DNA of 64,000 bases from Streptomyces marianii (GCF_005795905.1 NZ_VAWE01000001.1:3196501-3260500); one strand, 5' to 3'; counted from the stretch's first letter, positions 50,469 through 61,141 are shown. Numbers and translations are program-made. The notes: generated by a model not told the origin, from the letters alone.

Positions 50469-51677
50469 TCAGAGGATCACATGCGGCAGGAAACGGGCGT
50501 ACTCGTCCGTGACCAGCCCGGCGGACTCGCGGATGCCGAGTCCGGCCGCCTCGTTCTCGACGACCCAGGCACCGAGCACCACGCGGTTCCCCCCGCCGGA
50601 GCCGTCGCCCTCGGGTGCCGTCAGATCGGGGAGCGGCGCCAACTGCTGGTAGCAGCAGGGCTCGTCGCGCACCCCGGGCACCGTTCCCGGCTCGTGGACC
50701 GTGATGCCCGAGCCCTCGCGGCCCAGGAGCGGTTTGGCGACCCAGCCGGTGGAGGCTGCGAGTTCGCGCGGGCCGTCGAGATAGGCGGGCAGCAGGTTCG
50801 GATGCCCGGGGTAGAGCTCCCACAGCACCGCGAGCAGCGCCTTGTTGGAGAGCAGCATCTTCCAGGCGGGTTCGATCCAGCAGGTACTCCCGGTGCCGCC
50901 GCCGTTGTCCAGGGTGTCCATGACGTGCGGGCCGAAGCGGTCCGTCGTCAGCCACTCCCAGGGGTACAGCTTGAAGCAGCTGCGGATGAAGCGGAGCCGC
51001 TCGTCCACGAAACGGCCCGCCAGCCTGTCCCAGCCGATCTGCTCCACGGACAGCGCCTCGGTGGTCAGCCCCGCCTGCTGGGCGGTCTCGCGCAGATACG
51101 CGACCGTCATCAGGTCCTCGCCCAGTTCGTCGCCGTCGGAGTGCACGAAGTGCAGCGGGCCGGGCGGCAGCAGCGGGGCCTGCCGCTTCCAGGCGTCGAC
51201 CAGGCGCTCGTGCAGCGAGTTCCACTGGTCGGCACCCGGGAAAAGGTCCTCCATCCAGAACCACTGGGGGCTGGCCGCCTCCACCAGCGACGTGGGGGTG
51301 TCGGCGTTGTACTCCAGCATCTTGGCCGGCCCGGAGCCGTCGTAACGCAGGTCGAACCGCCCGTACAGGGAGGGGAGTTCGGCGCGCCGCTGCCAGGACT
51401 CGGCGACGAGGCGCGCCAGTCGGGGGTCGGTGATGCCGAGGTCCGCGAAACGGTCGTGCGCCACGATGTGGGCCGCGGCGTCGAGACACATGGCGTGCAG
51501 TTCCTCGACGACCTCCTCCAGCGCCTCTACCTCCGCCAGCGAGAACGCGTAGTAGGCGCTCTCGTCCCAGTACGGCCGCAGTGAACCGTCCGGATAGCGG
51601 GTGAGGGGATAGACGAGACCCTGCTCCTCGACGATCCGCTGCCAGCCGCTGCGGGGTTCGACGGTGTGTCGCTCCAT
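50469..51677 (-). CDS. Glutathionylspermidine synthase-like ATP-grasp protein (YgiC/YjfC type)
   Basis: 402 aa from ATG 51677. It matches the C-terminal synthetase half of glutathionylspermidine synthase: YWDESAYYAFSLAEVEALE, YGRFDLRYDG, MLEYNADTPTSLVEAA, SNKALLAVLWELYPGHPNLL, WVAKPLLGREGSGI, CCYQQLAPLP and VVENEAAGLGIRES, with ATP-grasp metal and phosphate ligands in place. The amidase half is absent, as in E. coli YgiC and YjfC, which are thought to ligate an unidentified substrate. A small lipoprotein gene is coupled upstream, as in E. coli ygiB-ygiC. Confidence 0.9.
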   Translation of the reverse strand: MERHTVEPRSGWQRIVEEQGLVYPLTRYPDGSLRPYWDESAYYAFSLAEVEALEEVVEELHAMCLDAAAHIVAHDRFADLGITDPRLARLVAESWQRRAELPSLYGRFDLRYDGSGPAKMLEYNADTPTSLVEAASPQWFWMEDLFPGADQWNSLHERLVDAWKRQAPLLPPGPLHFVHSDGDELGEDLMTVAYLRETAQQAGLTTEALSVEQIGWDRLAGRFVDERLRFIRSCFKLYPWEWLTTDRFGPHVMDTLDNGGGTGSTCWIEPAWKMLLSNKALLAVLWELYPGHPNLLPAYLDGPRELAASTGWVAKPLLGREGSGITVHEPGTVPGVRDEPCCYQQLAPLPDLTAPEGDGSGGGNRVVLGAWVVENEAAGLGIRESAGLVTDEYARFLPHVIL

Positions 51678-51690
51678 GCCGCCGGACCGC

Positions 51691-51969
51691 TCAGCCGCCG
51701 CCGGAGCCGGAGCAGCCGAAGCCGCCGCGCTCCACCGCGGCCCGGTCGAAGCTGCCGCCCGACACCCTGCCGTCGGACTTGCTGCCGCCGTAGTAGTAGG
51801 TGCCGCTTCCGCTGCTCCTGTCGTCGCACTCGTAGCTCGGCAGCACCTCGCGGGTGACGGGGTCGACGCAGCGCCTGTCGGGCTCCGCACCGCACGACGT
51901 GATCGCCGTCGCGAGCACTCCCATACCGCCGAGCACCACCGTGCTCGACCTCAGCCTGCGACGTGCCAT
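51691..51969 (-). CDS. Small lipoprotein paired with the ATP-grasp protein
   Basis: 92 aa. Signal peptide ending in ITSC (Cys 26), so lipid-anchored outside. The mature part is short, with Cys residues (RRCVDP, YECDD), a Tyr/Gly/Ser run (SGSGTYYYGGSKSD) and an end in GGFGCSGSGGG. The GGFG-type end and the position before a YgiC-like gene recall the DUF1190 lipoproteins YgiB and YjfM. That link is by arrangement and weak sequence likeness. The stop is 13 nt before the next start. Confidence 0.75.
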   Translation of the reverse strand: MARRRLRSSTVVLGGMGVLATAITSCGAEPDRRCVDPVTREVLPSYECDDRSSGSGTYYYGGSKSDGRVSGGSFDRAAVERGGFGCSGSGGG

Positions 51970-52093
51970 CCTCCGGGCCTCCCCCTCGGCGTTCGGACGT
52001 TTCCTGCCGGACGACCGGCCGCCGGACAGACTAGAGGGCGCCTCCGGAAGTCCGTAACCGGGTCCGCGAACCCTCCACGTCTAGAGTCGTTTT

Positions 52094-52978
52094 GTGATCT
52101 TTGGAATGCTCTGCGCCCTGGGTTCGTCGGTCTGCTACGGCACGGCCACCGTCCTCCAGGCCGTGGCGGCCCGGGCGGCGGCCGGCCAGGACGAGGGGGC
52201 GTCCCGCGCGGGGGTGGACGCCGCACTGTTCGTGCGCGCGGTGCGCCAGTGGCGCTACCTCGTCGGACTCGCCCTCGACGGGGCGGGCTTCGCGCTTCAG
52301 ATCGTGGCGCTGCTGCTGATCCCCATCTACGCGGTCGGCGCGGCGATGGCGGCGAGTCTGGCCGTGACCGCGGTACTGGCCACGCGCGTGCTGGCGGTGC
52401 GGCTGAGCCGGACGGAGTGGACGGCGGTCGTCGTGGTCTGCGCGGGGCTCGCGATGCTGGGGCTCGCCTCGGGGCCGGAGGGCAGGGCGCCCGCACCGCC
52501 ATGGCTGGAATGGGCACTGCTCGGCACGGGAGCCGGTGTCCTGCTGTGCGGCGCCGCCGCCGGCCGGCTGCCCGGCCGTTCGCGCGCGCTGGCGCTGGGG
52601 GTGTGCGCGGGGCTCGGCTTCGGGGTACCGGAAGTGGCGGTCCGGCTGCTGGAGCGGCCCTCGCTCGCCGATCCGGCGCTGTACGCGCTGCTGCTCGGCG
52701 GCGCGGCGGCGTTCCTGCTGCTCACTTCGGCGTTCGCACACGGCTCCGTCACCACGGCCACGGCGGGGATGGTCCTCACGGAGACCATCGCCCCGGCAGC
52801 CGTGGGCGTGGTCTGGCTGGGTGACCGTACCCGCGAGGGCCTGGCCTGGCTCGCCGTCCTGGGCTTCGCCGTCTCCGTGGCCGGCGCGCTGGCGCTGGCC
52901 CGCTTCGGCGAGCTCCCGGCCGCGGCGTCGCCGTCCCGCTCCTCCGGGGCCCGGCCCGGCGACCGCGACCGCGGCTGA
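52094..52978 (+). CDS. DMT-superfamily-like membrane protein
   Basis: 294 aa from GTG 52094. About nine hydrophobic helices, starting FGMLCALGSSVCYGTATVLQ and including VGLALDGAGFALQIVALLLI and TATAGMVLTETIAPAAVGVVWL. The arrangement is that of EamA/DMT-like permeases, which export metabolites or act as magnesium or lipid factors. The substrate cannot be assigned. A Ser/Arg/Pro cytoplasmic tail closes the protein. Monocistronic. Confidence 0.82.
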   Translation: MIFGMLCALGSSVCYGTATVLQAVAARAAAGQDEGASRAGVDAALFVRAVRQWRYLVGLALDGAGFALQIVALLLIPIYAVGAAMAASLAVTAVLATRVLAVRLSRTEWTAVVVVCAGLAMLGLASGPEGRAPAPPWLEWALLGTGAGVLLCGAAAGRLPGRSRALALGVCAGLGFGVPEVAVRLLERPSLADPALYALLLGGAAAFLLLTSAFAHGSVTTATAGMVLTETIAPAAVGVVWLGDRTREGLAWLAVLGFAVSVAGALALARFGELPAAASPSRSSGARPGDRDRG

Positions 52979-53079
52979 GCCGCCCCGAGCGATCCGTAGG
53001 CCCGGCACCCGGCCACGCGGCAGGGGCGTCAGGACGTCGGTCCGGCGTCAGGCGGTCAGGCTCTCCGCCGGGTCCGTCC

Positions 53080-53204
53080 GGCACTCCCGGCGCGCGGACC
53101 GGTGGACCGGACCGGCACACCCGGCGCGGGCCGGTGGACCGGACCGGCACACCCGGCGCGCGGGCCGGTGGACCGGACCCGGCACTCCCGGCCCGACCGG
53201 TCCG
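53080..53204. repeat. Short tandem repeat, 32-34 bp unit
   Basis: Three full copies and one partial copy of a unit beginning GGCACTCCCGG or GGCACACCCGG and ending GGCCGGTGGACCGGACC. It lies in the non-coding gap between the convergent DMT-like and MocR genes. Units differ by a few substitutions and one 2-bp indel. Confidence 0.8.
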
Positions 53205-53249
53205 GCCCGGTCGCGCCCGGGCCATCCGCCTGAAAGCCCGTCAGCGGAG

Positions 53250-54686
53250 TCAGGGAAGCACTCGGCACAACGCGTCCAGTGCCCCCGACCACGCGCTGTC
53301 CGCCGGGGTGCCGTAGCCGACGACGAGGGCGTCCGGTCCCGGTGGGGCGGCCGGGTGCCGGAAGCGGCTGAGGCCCTCCACGGCGAGGCCCTGCCAGACG
53401 GCGGCCTGGACGATCGCGCGTTCGGTGCCCGGCGGGAGTTCCAGCACCGCGTGCATCCCGGCCGCGATGCCGCTCACCCGGATGCCCGGAGCGCGTTCCG
53501 CGAGCGCGTCGACGAGCTGGTCTCGGCGGCGGCGGTAGCGCAGCCGCATGGCCCGCACATGGCGGTCGTAGGCACCGGAGGAGATGAACTCGGCCAGGGT
53601 CAGCTGGTCGAGCGAGCCCGAGGACCAGTCGGACACCCCCTTCGCGGCGGCCACGTCGCCCACCAGTGCCTCGGGTAGGACCATCCACGCCAGCCGCAAC
53701 CCCGGCGCCAGGGACTTGCTCGCCGTACCGAGGTACACGACCCGCTCGGGATCCAGTCCCTGGAGGGCGCCGATGGGCTGGCGGTCGTAGCGGAACTCCC
53801 CGTCGTAGTCGTCCTCCAGGATCAGTCCGCCCGTGCCGCACGCCCAGTCGACCACGGCGGTGCGCCGGTCCGGGGGCAGTGCGACCCCCATGGGGAACTG
53901 GTGGGCGGGCGTCAGCAGAACCGCTCCCGCGCGCTTGGAGGAGGCGAGATCGCCGGTGCGGGTGCCGCGTTCGTCGAAGCTCAGCGGGGACAGCCGCAGG
54001 CCGGCGTCGGTCAGCCGCTCCCAGTGGATGTCGAGCCCGTACGCCTCGACCGCCACCTCCGTCACCCGGCCCCTGAGGCCGGCCGACGGCGCGCCGGCCC
54101 GCAGCACCGAGCCGAGCAGCATCAGCCCGTGGACGTAACCCGAGCAGATCACGATGCGCTCCGGGTCGGCGTACACGCCACGGGCCCGGGCCAGGTAGTC
54201 GGCGAGGACGGTGCGCAGTTCCACGCGGCCACGTGGATCGCCGTAGCCGAAGGCCTCGTGCGGGGCGGCCGTGATCGCACGACGGGCCGCCCTGAGCCAC
54301 TCGGCGCGCGGGAACGACGCCAGGTCCGGCGATCCGGGCATCAGGCTGTACGCGGGGCGGCCGCGCGCCGGTCCCGGGCGCGGCGGCGAAGGTGCCGGCC
54401 TGCTCGGGGCGGCGCGCCGGGCCACCCGCGTGCCCGAGCCCTGCCGGGCGGTGAGCCATCCCTCGGCGACGAGTTCCGCGTAGGCCTCGGCGACGGTGTT
54501 GCGGGCGATGCCGAGGTCGGCGGCGAGCGTCCGAGAGGACGGCAGCCGGGTGCCGGGGGCGAGCCTGCCGCTGCGGACCGCGTCCCGCAGGGCGTCCGTC
54601 AACCCGGTCCGCAGGCCGGTGCCGCGCAGCTCGACATGGAGGTCGGCGCCCGCGCCGGATCGAAAAGTGGCCCAGTCATTCGCCAT
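53250..54686 (-). CDS. MocR-type PLP-dependent transcriptional regulator (GntR family)
   Basis: 478 aa from ATG 54686. An N-terminal winged helix-turn-helix of GntR type (LTDALRDAVRSGRLAPGTRL, SSRTLAADLGIARNTVAEAY) is fused to a fold-type I aminotransferase domain (FGYGDPRGRVELRTVLADYL, LEDDYDGEFRYD, and the PLP lysine in GTASKSLAPGLRL). MocR proteins usually sense PLP or an amine and control the divergent gene. Here that is the AhpD-like gene, and direct repeats lie over the MocR start codon. Confidence 0.93.
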   Translation of the reverse strand: MANDWATFRSGAGADLHVELRGTGLRTGLTDALRDAVRSGRLAPGTRLPSSRTLAADLGIARNTVAEAYAELVAEGWLTARQGSGTRVARRAAPSRPAPSPPRPGPARGRPAYSLMPGSPDLASFPRAEWLRAARRAITAAPHEAFGYGDPRGRVELRTVLADYLARARGVYADPERIVICSGYVHGLMLLGSVLRAGAPSAGLRGRVTEVAVEAYGLDIHWERLTDAGLRLSPLSFDERGTRTGDLASSKRAGAVLLTPAHQFPMGVALPPDRRTAVVDWACGTGGLILEDDYDGEFRYDRQPIGALQGLDPERVVYLGTASKSLAPGLRLAWMVLPEALVGDVAAAKGVSDWSSGSLDQLTLAEFISSGAYDRHVRAMRLRYRRRRDQLVDALAERAPGIRVSGIAAGMHAVLELPPGTERAIVQAAVWQGLAVEGLSRFRHPAAPPGPDALVVGYGTPADSAWSGALDALCRVLP

Positions 54687-54706
54687 AGAAATGGACCATA
54701 GCAATG
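54683..54706. promoter_or_regulatory. Direct repeats over the MocR start, candidate operator
   Basis: CCATAGAAATG (54683-54693) and CCATAGCAATG (54696-54706) are direct repeats with a 13-bp period, and CCATG follows at 54709. They lie in the 47-bp gap between the divergent starts and include the first bases of the MocR start codon. MocR regulators commonly bind direct repeats, so autorepression with control of the neighbour is plausible. Confidence 0.55.
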
Positions 54707-54733
54707 TGCCATGTTTCGCGTACGGTCGACGGC

Positions 54734-55231
54734 ATGACAGAGATCGACAACGACTTGAACCACGAGCACGGCCCGCGCATGAAGTGGGCCGAGCACGCGC
54801 CCGAGGTGTACAAGGCCATGGTCAGGCTGGACGCGGCCGCCCGGCAGGGTGTCGACCCCACGCTGCTGGAACTGGTGAAGATCCGCGCATCCCAGCTCAA
54901 CCACTGCGCCTTCTGCCTCGACATGCACACCAAGGACGCCCTCGCGGCGGGCGAGTCGGTGGACCGGATCATCCAGCTGAGCGCCTGGGAGGAGTCGCGG
55001 CACTTCTACACGGCGCGGGAGATCGCGGCGATCGAGCTGACGGACGCCATGACGGTACTGACGGACGGGTTCGTCCCGGACGAGGTGTACGAGAGGGCCG
55101 CGAAGCACTTCGAAGAGGCGGAGCTGGCGCAGCTGATCGCGGCGATCGCCGTCATCAACACGTGGAACCGCTTCGCCGTGACGACGCGGATGGCGCCCGG
55201 CCACTACACCCCCGGCCAGTACAAGCGCTGA
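54734..55231 (+). CDS. Carboxymuconolactone decarboxylase/AhpD-like protein
   Basis: 165 aa from ATG 54734; 54704 is an in-frame alternative. The core KIRASQLNHCAFCLDMHTKDAL has the CxxCxxxH motif of the alkylhydroperoxidase AhpD family, whose two Cys and His form a peroxidase or disulfide-reducing site. MKWAEHAPEVYKAMVRLDA and AINTWNR-type ends match small actinobacterial members. It is divergent from the MocR gene and probably under its control. Confidence 0.88.
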   Translation: MTEIDNDLNHEHGPRMKWAEHAPEVYKAMVRLDAAARQGVDPTLLELVKIRASQLNHCAFCLDMHTKDALAAGESVDRIIQLSAWEESRHFYTAREIAAIELTDAMTVLTDGFVPDEVYERAAKHFEEAELAQLIAAIAVINTWNRFAVTTRMAPGHYTPGQYKR

Positions 55232-55356
55232 GGGCATCGATGTCCGTGGCGGACATCCGCACCTGTACCACGGACGGGCACCCGAGGACGCTCTGGTCCG
55301 CACGGTCCGCCCCGGGCCGGGCAGTCCCGCGCCTCACCGGGCGGAACCGGAGCGCG

Positions 55357-55408
55357 CCCGGGCGCGGTGCGCGGCCCTGACGTGCAGGGGCCGCGCACCG
55401 CGCCCGGG
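55357..55408. terminator. Long hairpin between the AhpD-like gene and the betaine operon
   Basis: Arms of about 22 bp (55357-55379 and 55385-55408) pair with a single-base bulge over the loop ACGTG. It lies between converging transcripts and probably ends both. Confidence 0.7.
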
Positions 55409-55446
55409 GCCCGCCGACGCGGCCCGGGGGCCCCGTCGGTTCCGCG

Positions 55447-56409
55447 TCACTTCTTGGGGAGCCACGCCTTCCAGGTGGCCTCGTTCTCCTTCACCCACTT
55501 CTCGGCCGCGGCCTCCGGCGACATCTTCTCGCCGGCGATCATCAGCGCGACCTCGTTCTGCTGCTCGGTCGTCCACTTGAAGTTCTTCAGGAACTCGGCG
55601 GCCTCGCCGCCCTCCTTCGCGAAGTCCGCGTTGAGGAACTTCTGCAGCGGTGTGTTCGGGTAGGCGCACGCGACCTTCTCCGGGTCGGCGTCGCAGCCCT
55701 CCTTGTACTCCGGCAGCTTGACCTCGACCATGTCGATCTGGGCGTTCAGCCACTGCGGGGTCCACCAGTACGTGATGAAGGGCTTCTTCGCCGCCGCGTA
55801 CTTCTTGATGGCCGTGATCTGCGCGGCCTCGGAGCCCGCGTACTTGGTCTTCAGGTCCAGCTTCAGGTTCTTGATGATCGCGTCGTCGTTGGTGACGTAG
55901 TCCGGCGAGCCCTCGAGCAGTTCGCCCTTGTCGCCGCTCTCCGCGGTCTGGAAGTCCTTGGCGTACTTGTTGAGGTTCTTCCAGTCCGTCACATCGGGGT
56001 GCTCGTCCGCGAAGTACTTGGGGACGAACCAGCCGATGTGCCCGGTGACGCCGAGGTCGCCGCCCTTGACGACGGTCTTCTTCGTGTCGACGTACTGCTT
56101 CTCCTCCTTGGGGTGGCCCCAGTCCTCGAGGATCGCGTCGATGTCGCCCTTGGAGAGCGCGTCCCAGGCGAGGACCTCGCCCATCTGCTGGGTCTTGACC
56201 TTGTAGCCGAGCTCCTTCTCGAGGATCTGCTTGGCCACGGCGACGTTCGCCTGGGCACCGACCCAGGACGGCACGGTCAGCTTGACGGTCTTGTCGCCGC
56301 CGGCCGTGTTGCTCTTGCCGGTCTCGGCGGCTCCGCAGGCGGTGAGGGAGAGGACGCCGAAGGCTCCGGCAACGGCCACGGCGGTACGGAAGGTTCTTAC
56401 GGTGCGCAT
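55447..56409 (-). CDS. Glycine betaine ABC transporter substrate-binding lipoprotein
   Basis: 320 aa. Lipoprotein signal with lipobox SLTAC (Cys 25). OpuAC/ProX-type binding domain: TVPSWVGAQANVAVAKQILE, DAILEDWGHPKEEKQYV, GHIGWFVPKY and ITYWWTPQWLNAQ. Several aromatic residues could build the box that holds the quaternary amine. It captures betaine outside the membrane and delivers it to the permease encoded just upstream. Last gene of a five-gene operon that starts with betaine synthesis. Confidence 0.93.
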   Translation of the reverse strand: MRTVRTFRTAVAVAGAFGVLSLTACGAAETGKSNTAGGDKTVKLTVPSWVGAQANVAVAKQILEKELGYKVKTQQMGEVLAWDALSKGDIDAILEDWGHPKEEKQYVDTKKTVVKGGDLGVTGHIGWFVPKYFADEHPDVTDWKNLNKYAKDFQTAESGDKGELLEGSPDYVTNDDAIIKNLKLDLKTKYAGSEAAQITAIKKYAAAKKPFITYWWTPQWLNAQIDMVEVKLPEYKEGCDADPEKVACAYPNTPLQKFLNADFAKEGGEAAEFLKNFKWTTEQQNEVALMIAGEKMSPEAAAEKWVKENEATWKAWLPKK

Positions 56410-56443
56410 GGTGCTCCTGTCGAGTGTTCTGAGAGGGGTGGGG

Positions 56444-58411
56444 TCAACGGGGGGTGCGGGAGGTCCGCTGGGTGACGCGGTCCAGGACGAGCCCGAGGCA
56501 GACGATCGCGATTCCGGCCGTCATGCCGAGGCCCATCTCGCCCCGGGACAGGCCCTTGATCACGTCGTAGCCGAGCGCGCCTCCGCCGACGAGCCCGCCG
56601 ACCACGACCACGGCGAGCACCAGCACCACGCCCTGGTTGACGGCGAGCTGCAGTGCGGGACGGGCCAGCGGCAGCTGGACGCCGAGGAGCTGCTGGCGCG
56701 TGGACGCGCCGAGCGAGCGGGACGCCTCCACGGCGGCCGGGTCGACCTCGCGCAGGCCCTGGGTGGTGATGCGCACGACGGCGGGAAGTGCGTACACGAC
56801 GGCCGCGACGATCGCCGAGGTGCGGGTGGCGCCGAAGAGCGCGACGACCGGGATGAGGTACACGAACTGCGGCATCGTCTGCATGGCGTCCAGCAGCGGC
56901 CGCACCCATCGTTCGAGGCGTTTGGCGCGGGCGCACAGCACGCCCGCGAGGAAGCCGAGCACCAGTGTGAGCACCAGCGCGGCCAGCACCTGCGAGAGCG
57001 TGTTCAGGGACTTGGCCCAGACGCCGAGCACGCCGATGGCCGCCATCGCCGCGGTCGCGGTGACCGCGGAGACCCAGTTCCCGACGAGCCAGGCCGCGGC
57101 GGCGACCAGCAGCAGGACGGACCACCAGGGCAGCCAGACCAGCCCGTCCCGCAGGGGGTTGAGGACCCACAGGGTGAACTCGCGCGCCCAGACCTCGGTG
57201 AAGGTCAGGTTCGCGGTGATCCACTCCTGTGCCTTGTTGACGGGCGTGGAGATGTCGTACGTCCAGGTGTCGGGCCAGGTCGTGGTGCGCACGGCCGCCG
57301 CGGCGGCCACCGCGGCCGCCACCAGCGCCCAGGCCCGGCCGCCGTGCAGCCAGCTCCCGGCGGCGCCCGGTGTACCGGTGCCGTCGCCCGCGGCCGCCGT
57401 CGTGCGGTCCAGCCAGACCGCGATCAGCACGATCGGCAGCCCCGCGGCGAACGCCTTGCCGACGTCCGTGGTCGCCAGTGCCGAGTACACCTCCTCGCCG
57501 AGACCGCCGGCGCCGACGAGCGCGGCGATGACCACCATGGACAGCGCCATCATGATCGTCTGGTTGAGGCCGAGGAGCATCTGCCTGCGGGCGAGCGGCA
57601 GTCGCGCGGTCCACAGGCGCTGCCGGCCGTTCGCGCCGAGCGACACGGACGCCTCCAGCGCCGCCGGGTCGGCCCCGCGCAGTCCGAGCGCGGTGAGCCG
57701 GGCCATCGGCGGGGCGGCGTAGATGACGGTGCAGAACAGCGCGGCGGGCGTCCCCGTACCGAAGACGAGCACGAACGGCAGGAGGTACGCGAAGGCCGGC
57801 ATCACCTGCATGGTGTCCAGCACCGGGCGCAGGGCCCGGTCCACCCGGTCGGAGAGACCCGCGGCGAGACCGATCAGCGCGCCCAGCACGGCCGCGATCG
57901 CCACGGACACCACCATCAGCGCGATGGTGAGCAGTGTCGCGTCCCACATCCCGAGCAGTCCGCAGACGGCGAACGCGCCGAACGCGGTCAGCGCGACGCG
58001 CAGCCCCCGCCGGCCCAGTCCGGCGGACCGCCAGGCGACGAGTACGGCGGCGGCCATGACACCGAGCCAGCCGAGGGCGTCGAGCCCCTGGTAGACCCCG
58101 TTGACGGCGTCCGTGGCGGTGTTGGACAGGTGCAGCAGGAAGTACAGGAAGAGTGGGTGGGTGTCGCGGTTGTCGACGACCCACTCGTTGGCCGCGTCGA
58201 GCGGCCCGGATATGTCGGCGGTCAGCCCGGCGGGCCAGCCACCGCCGCCGAGCAGGACGGCGCCGAGCACGAGGAGCACGGCGAGCACGCCGCCGCCCGC
58301 GAGCAGCTTGCGACGGCGCCGTACGGCGTCGCGCAGGCCGCCGGACTCCTCGGTCCGGGCCTCGCCCGCGGTGGGGCCCGCCTTGGAGACGGTGGTGACG
58401 GTGGCGCTCAC
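56444..58411 (-). CDS. Betaine/proline ABC transporter permease, two fused permease domains
   Basis: 655 aa, about twice the usual ProW/OpuAB length. GTG 58411 has GGGAGG upstream. Two permease domains are seen in tandem, each with its own EAA-like loop: EASVSLGANGRQRLWTARLP (about 260) and EASRSLGASTRQQLLGVQLP (about 565), and each preceded by a matching VLDTMQVMPAFAYLLPFV or LLDAMQTMPQFVYLIPVV stretch. One chain could thus supply both membrane halves of the transporter. It lies between the ATPase and binding-protein genes. Confidence 0.92.
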   Translation of the reverse strand: MSATVTTVSKAGPTAGEARTEESGGLRDAVRRRRKLLAGGGVLAVLLVLGAVLLGGGGWPAGLTADISGPLDAANEWVVDNRDTHPLFLYFLLHLSNTATDAVNGVYQGLDALGWLGVMAAAVLVAWRSAGLGRRGLRVALTAFGAFAVCGLLGMWDATLLTIALMVVSVAIAAVLGALIGLAAGLSDRVDRALRPVLDTMQVMPAFAYLLPFVLVFGTGTPAALFCTVIYAAPPMARLTALGLRGADPAALEASVSLGANGRQRLWTARLPLARRQMLLGLNQTIMMALSMVVIAALVGAGGLGEEVYSALATTDVGKAFAAGLPIVLIAVWLDRTTAAAGDGTGTPGAAGSWLHGGRAWALVAAAVAAAAAVRTTTWPDTWTYDISTPVNKAQEWITANLTFTEVWAREFTLWVLNPLRDGLVWLPWWSVLLLVAAAAWLVGNWVSAVTATAAMAAIGVLGVWAKSLNTLSQVLAALVLTLVLGFLAGVLCARAKRLERWVRPLLDAMQTMPQFVYLIPVVALFGATRTSAIVAAVVYALPAVVRITTQGLREVDPAAVEASRSLGASTRQQLLGVQLPLARPALQLAVNQGVVLVLAVVVVGGLVGGGALGYDVIKGLSRGEMGLGMTAGIAIVCLGLVLDRVTQRTSRTPR

Positions 58412-58478
58412 CGGCCCCACCTCCCGGCGCCGGCGGCGGGTTCGCGCGCGGGGCGGCACCCCGCGTGGACGGCCTTTC

Positions 58479-59599
<1,121 letters not shown>

Positions 59600-59603
<4 letters not shown>

Positions 59604-61141
59604 CGCGCCTCACTTCCCGTCGGCGTCAGCAGATCCGCACATTTCTCGCCGACCATCAGCACCCCGATCATCGGGTTGACGGCCGGCATGGTCGGGAAGA
59701 CGGACGCGTCGGCGATCCGGATTCCTTCGAGCCCTCTGACCTTCAGGTCCGGGGCGACCACGGCCAGTTCGTCGGCGTGGGAACCCATCCGGCAGGTGCC
59801 GGCCGGGTGGTAGACCGTGTGCGCGACCTTGCGGGCGTACTCACTCAGCTCCTCGTCGCCGGTGACCTCCGGCCCCGGGCAGACCTCCCGCTTCAGCCAG
59901 CCGGCCAGCGGCTCGGACTTCGCGATCTCCCGGGCGATCCGGATGCCGTCGACGAGCGTCCGCCCGTCGTAGTCGTCCTCGTCGGTGAAGTAGCGGAAGT
60001 CCAGCGCGGGCTTGACCTCGGGGTCAGCGCTGGTCAGGTAGAGGCGGCCGCGGCTGCGCGGCTTGGGGATGTTGGGCGTCATCGACACGCCGTGCGCGGG
60101 CCGTTCGTAGCCCAGCCGCTCCGGGTTGTCCGTGAACGGGATCTGGTAGAAGTGGAACATCAGGTCGGGGCCGCGCTCGTCGTCGTCGCGGCGCACGAAC
60201 AGACCGGCGTCCGAGTCCATCGCGGAGTTCTCCGGGATCGGCCCGTGGGTCTCCCAGACGATCACCGACTCGGGGTGGTCGAGCAGGTTCTCACCGACAC
60301 CCGGCAGATCGTGGACCACGGGGATGCCGAGGGCCTCCAGATCGCCCTTGGGCCCGATGCCGGAGTGCATCAGCAGCCGCGGGGTGTCCACGGCCCCGGC
60401 GCAGACGATCACCTCGTGCCGCGCCCGGACCAGCCGCTCCTCGCCGTCCACGGTGCGGACGTGCACACCGCGGGCCCGGGTGCCGTCCAGCTCCAGCCGG
60501 TACGCCCAGGTCTCCAGCAGCAGGGTGAGGTTGGACCGTTCGTCCATCACCGGGTGGAGGTAGGCCACCGACGCCGACGAACGCTTGTTGTTCTCGGGGT
60601 GGTACGCGAGGTCGAAGAATCCGACGCCCTCGTGGAACGGCTTCTTGTTGAAGCCCTCGACGCGCGGTACGCCGAGCGCCGACTGGGCCGCCTCCACGAA
60701 GTCCCGGGCGATGGCGTTGCGGTCGGCCTCGTCGACCGGGACGACGTTGTTGAGCAGCCTGCCGAAGTACGGGTCCATCGCGGCGGCGTCCCAGCCGTCC
60801 GCCCCTGCCTCGGCCCATTCGTCCCAGTCGGACGGCAGCGGCTTGAACGCGATCAGCGTGTTGTGCGAGGAGCAGCCGCCGAGCACCCGGGCGCGGCTGT
60901 GTCGGATGTGGGAGTTGCCGCGCGGCTGCTCGGTGGTGGGGTAGTCGTAGTCGAGTTCCCCGCCGAGGAGGCCCATCCAGCGGCGCAGGGTGAGGACGTC
61001 CTCGCGGTCCACGTCGCTCGGGCCGCCCTCGATGACGGCCACGGTGACATCCGGGTCCTCCGTCAGACGGGAGGCGATCACCGATCCTGCGGTGCCGCCC
61101 CCGACGACGACATAGTCGTACTCGTAGTCGTGCTCGGTCAT
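59600..61141 (-). CDS. betA: GMC-family choline dehydrogenase/oxidase
   Basis: 513 aa. FAD-binding start [21 protein letters not shown] signatures [16 protein letters not shown] and [17 protein letters not shown], and the catalytic His in [11 protein letters not shown] with a second near the C-terminus region [15 protein letters not shown]. It should oxidise choline to betaine aldehyde. The place between betB and the betaine transporter genes makes choline the likely alcohol. The gap to betB is 27 nt. Confidence 0.92.
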
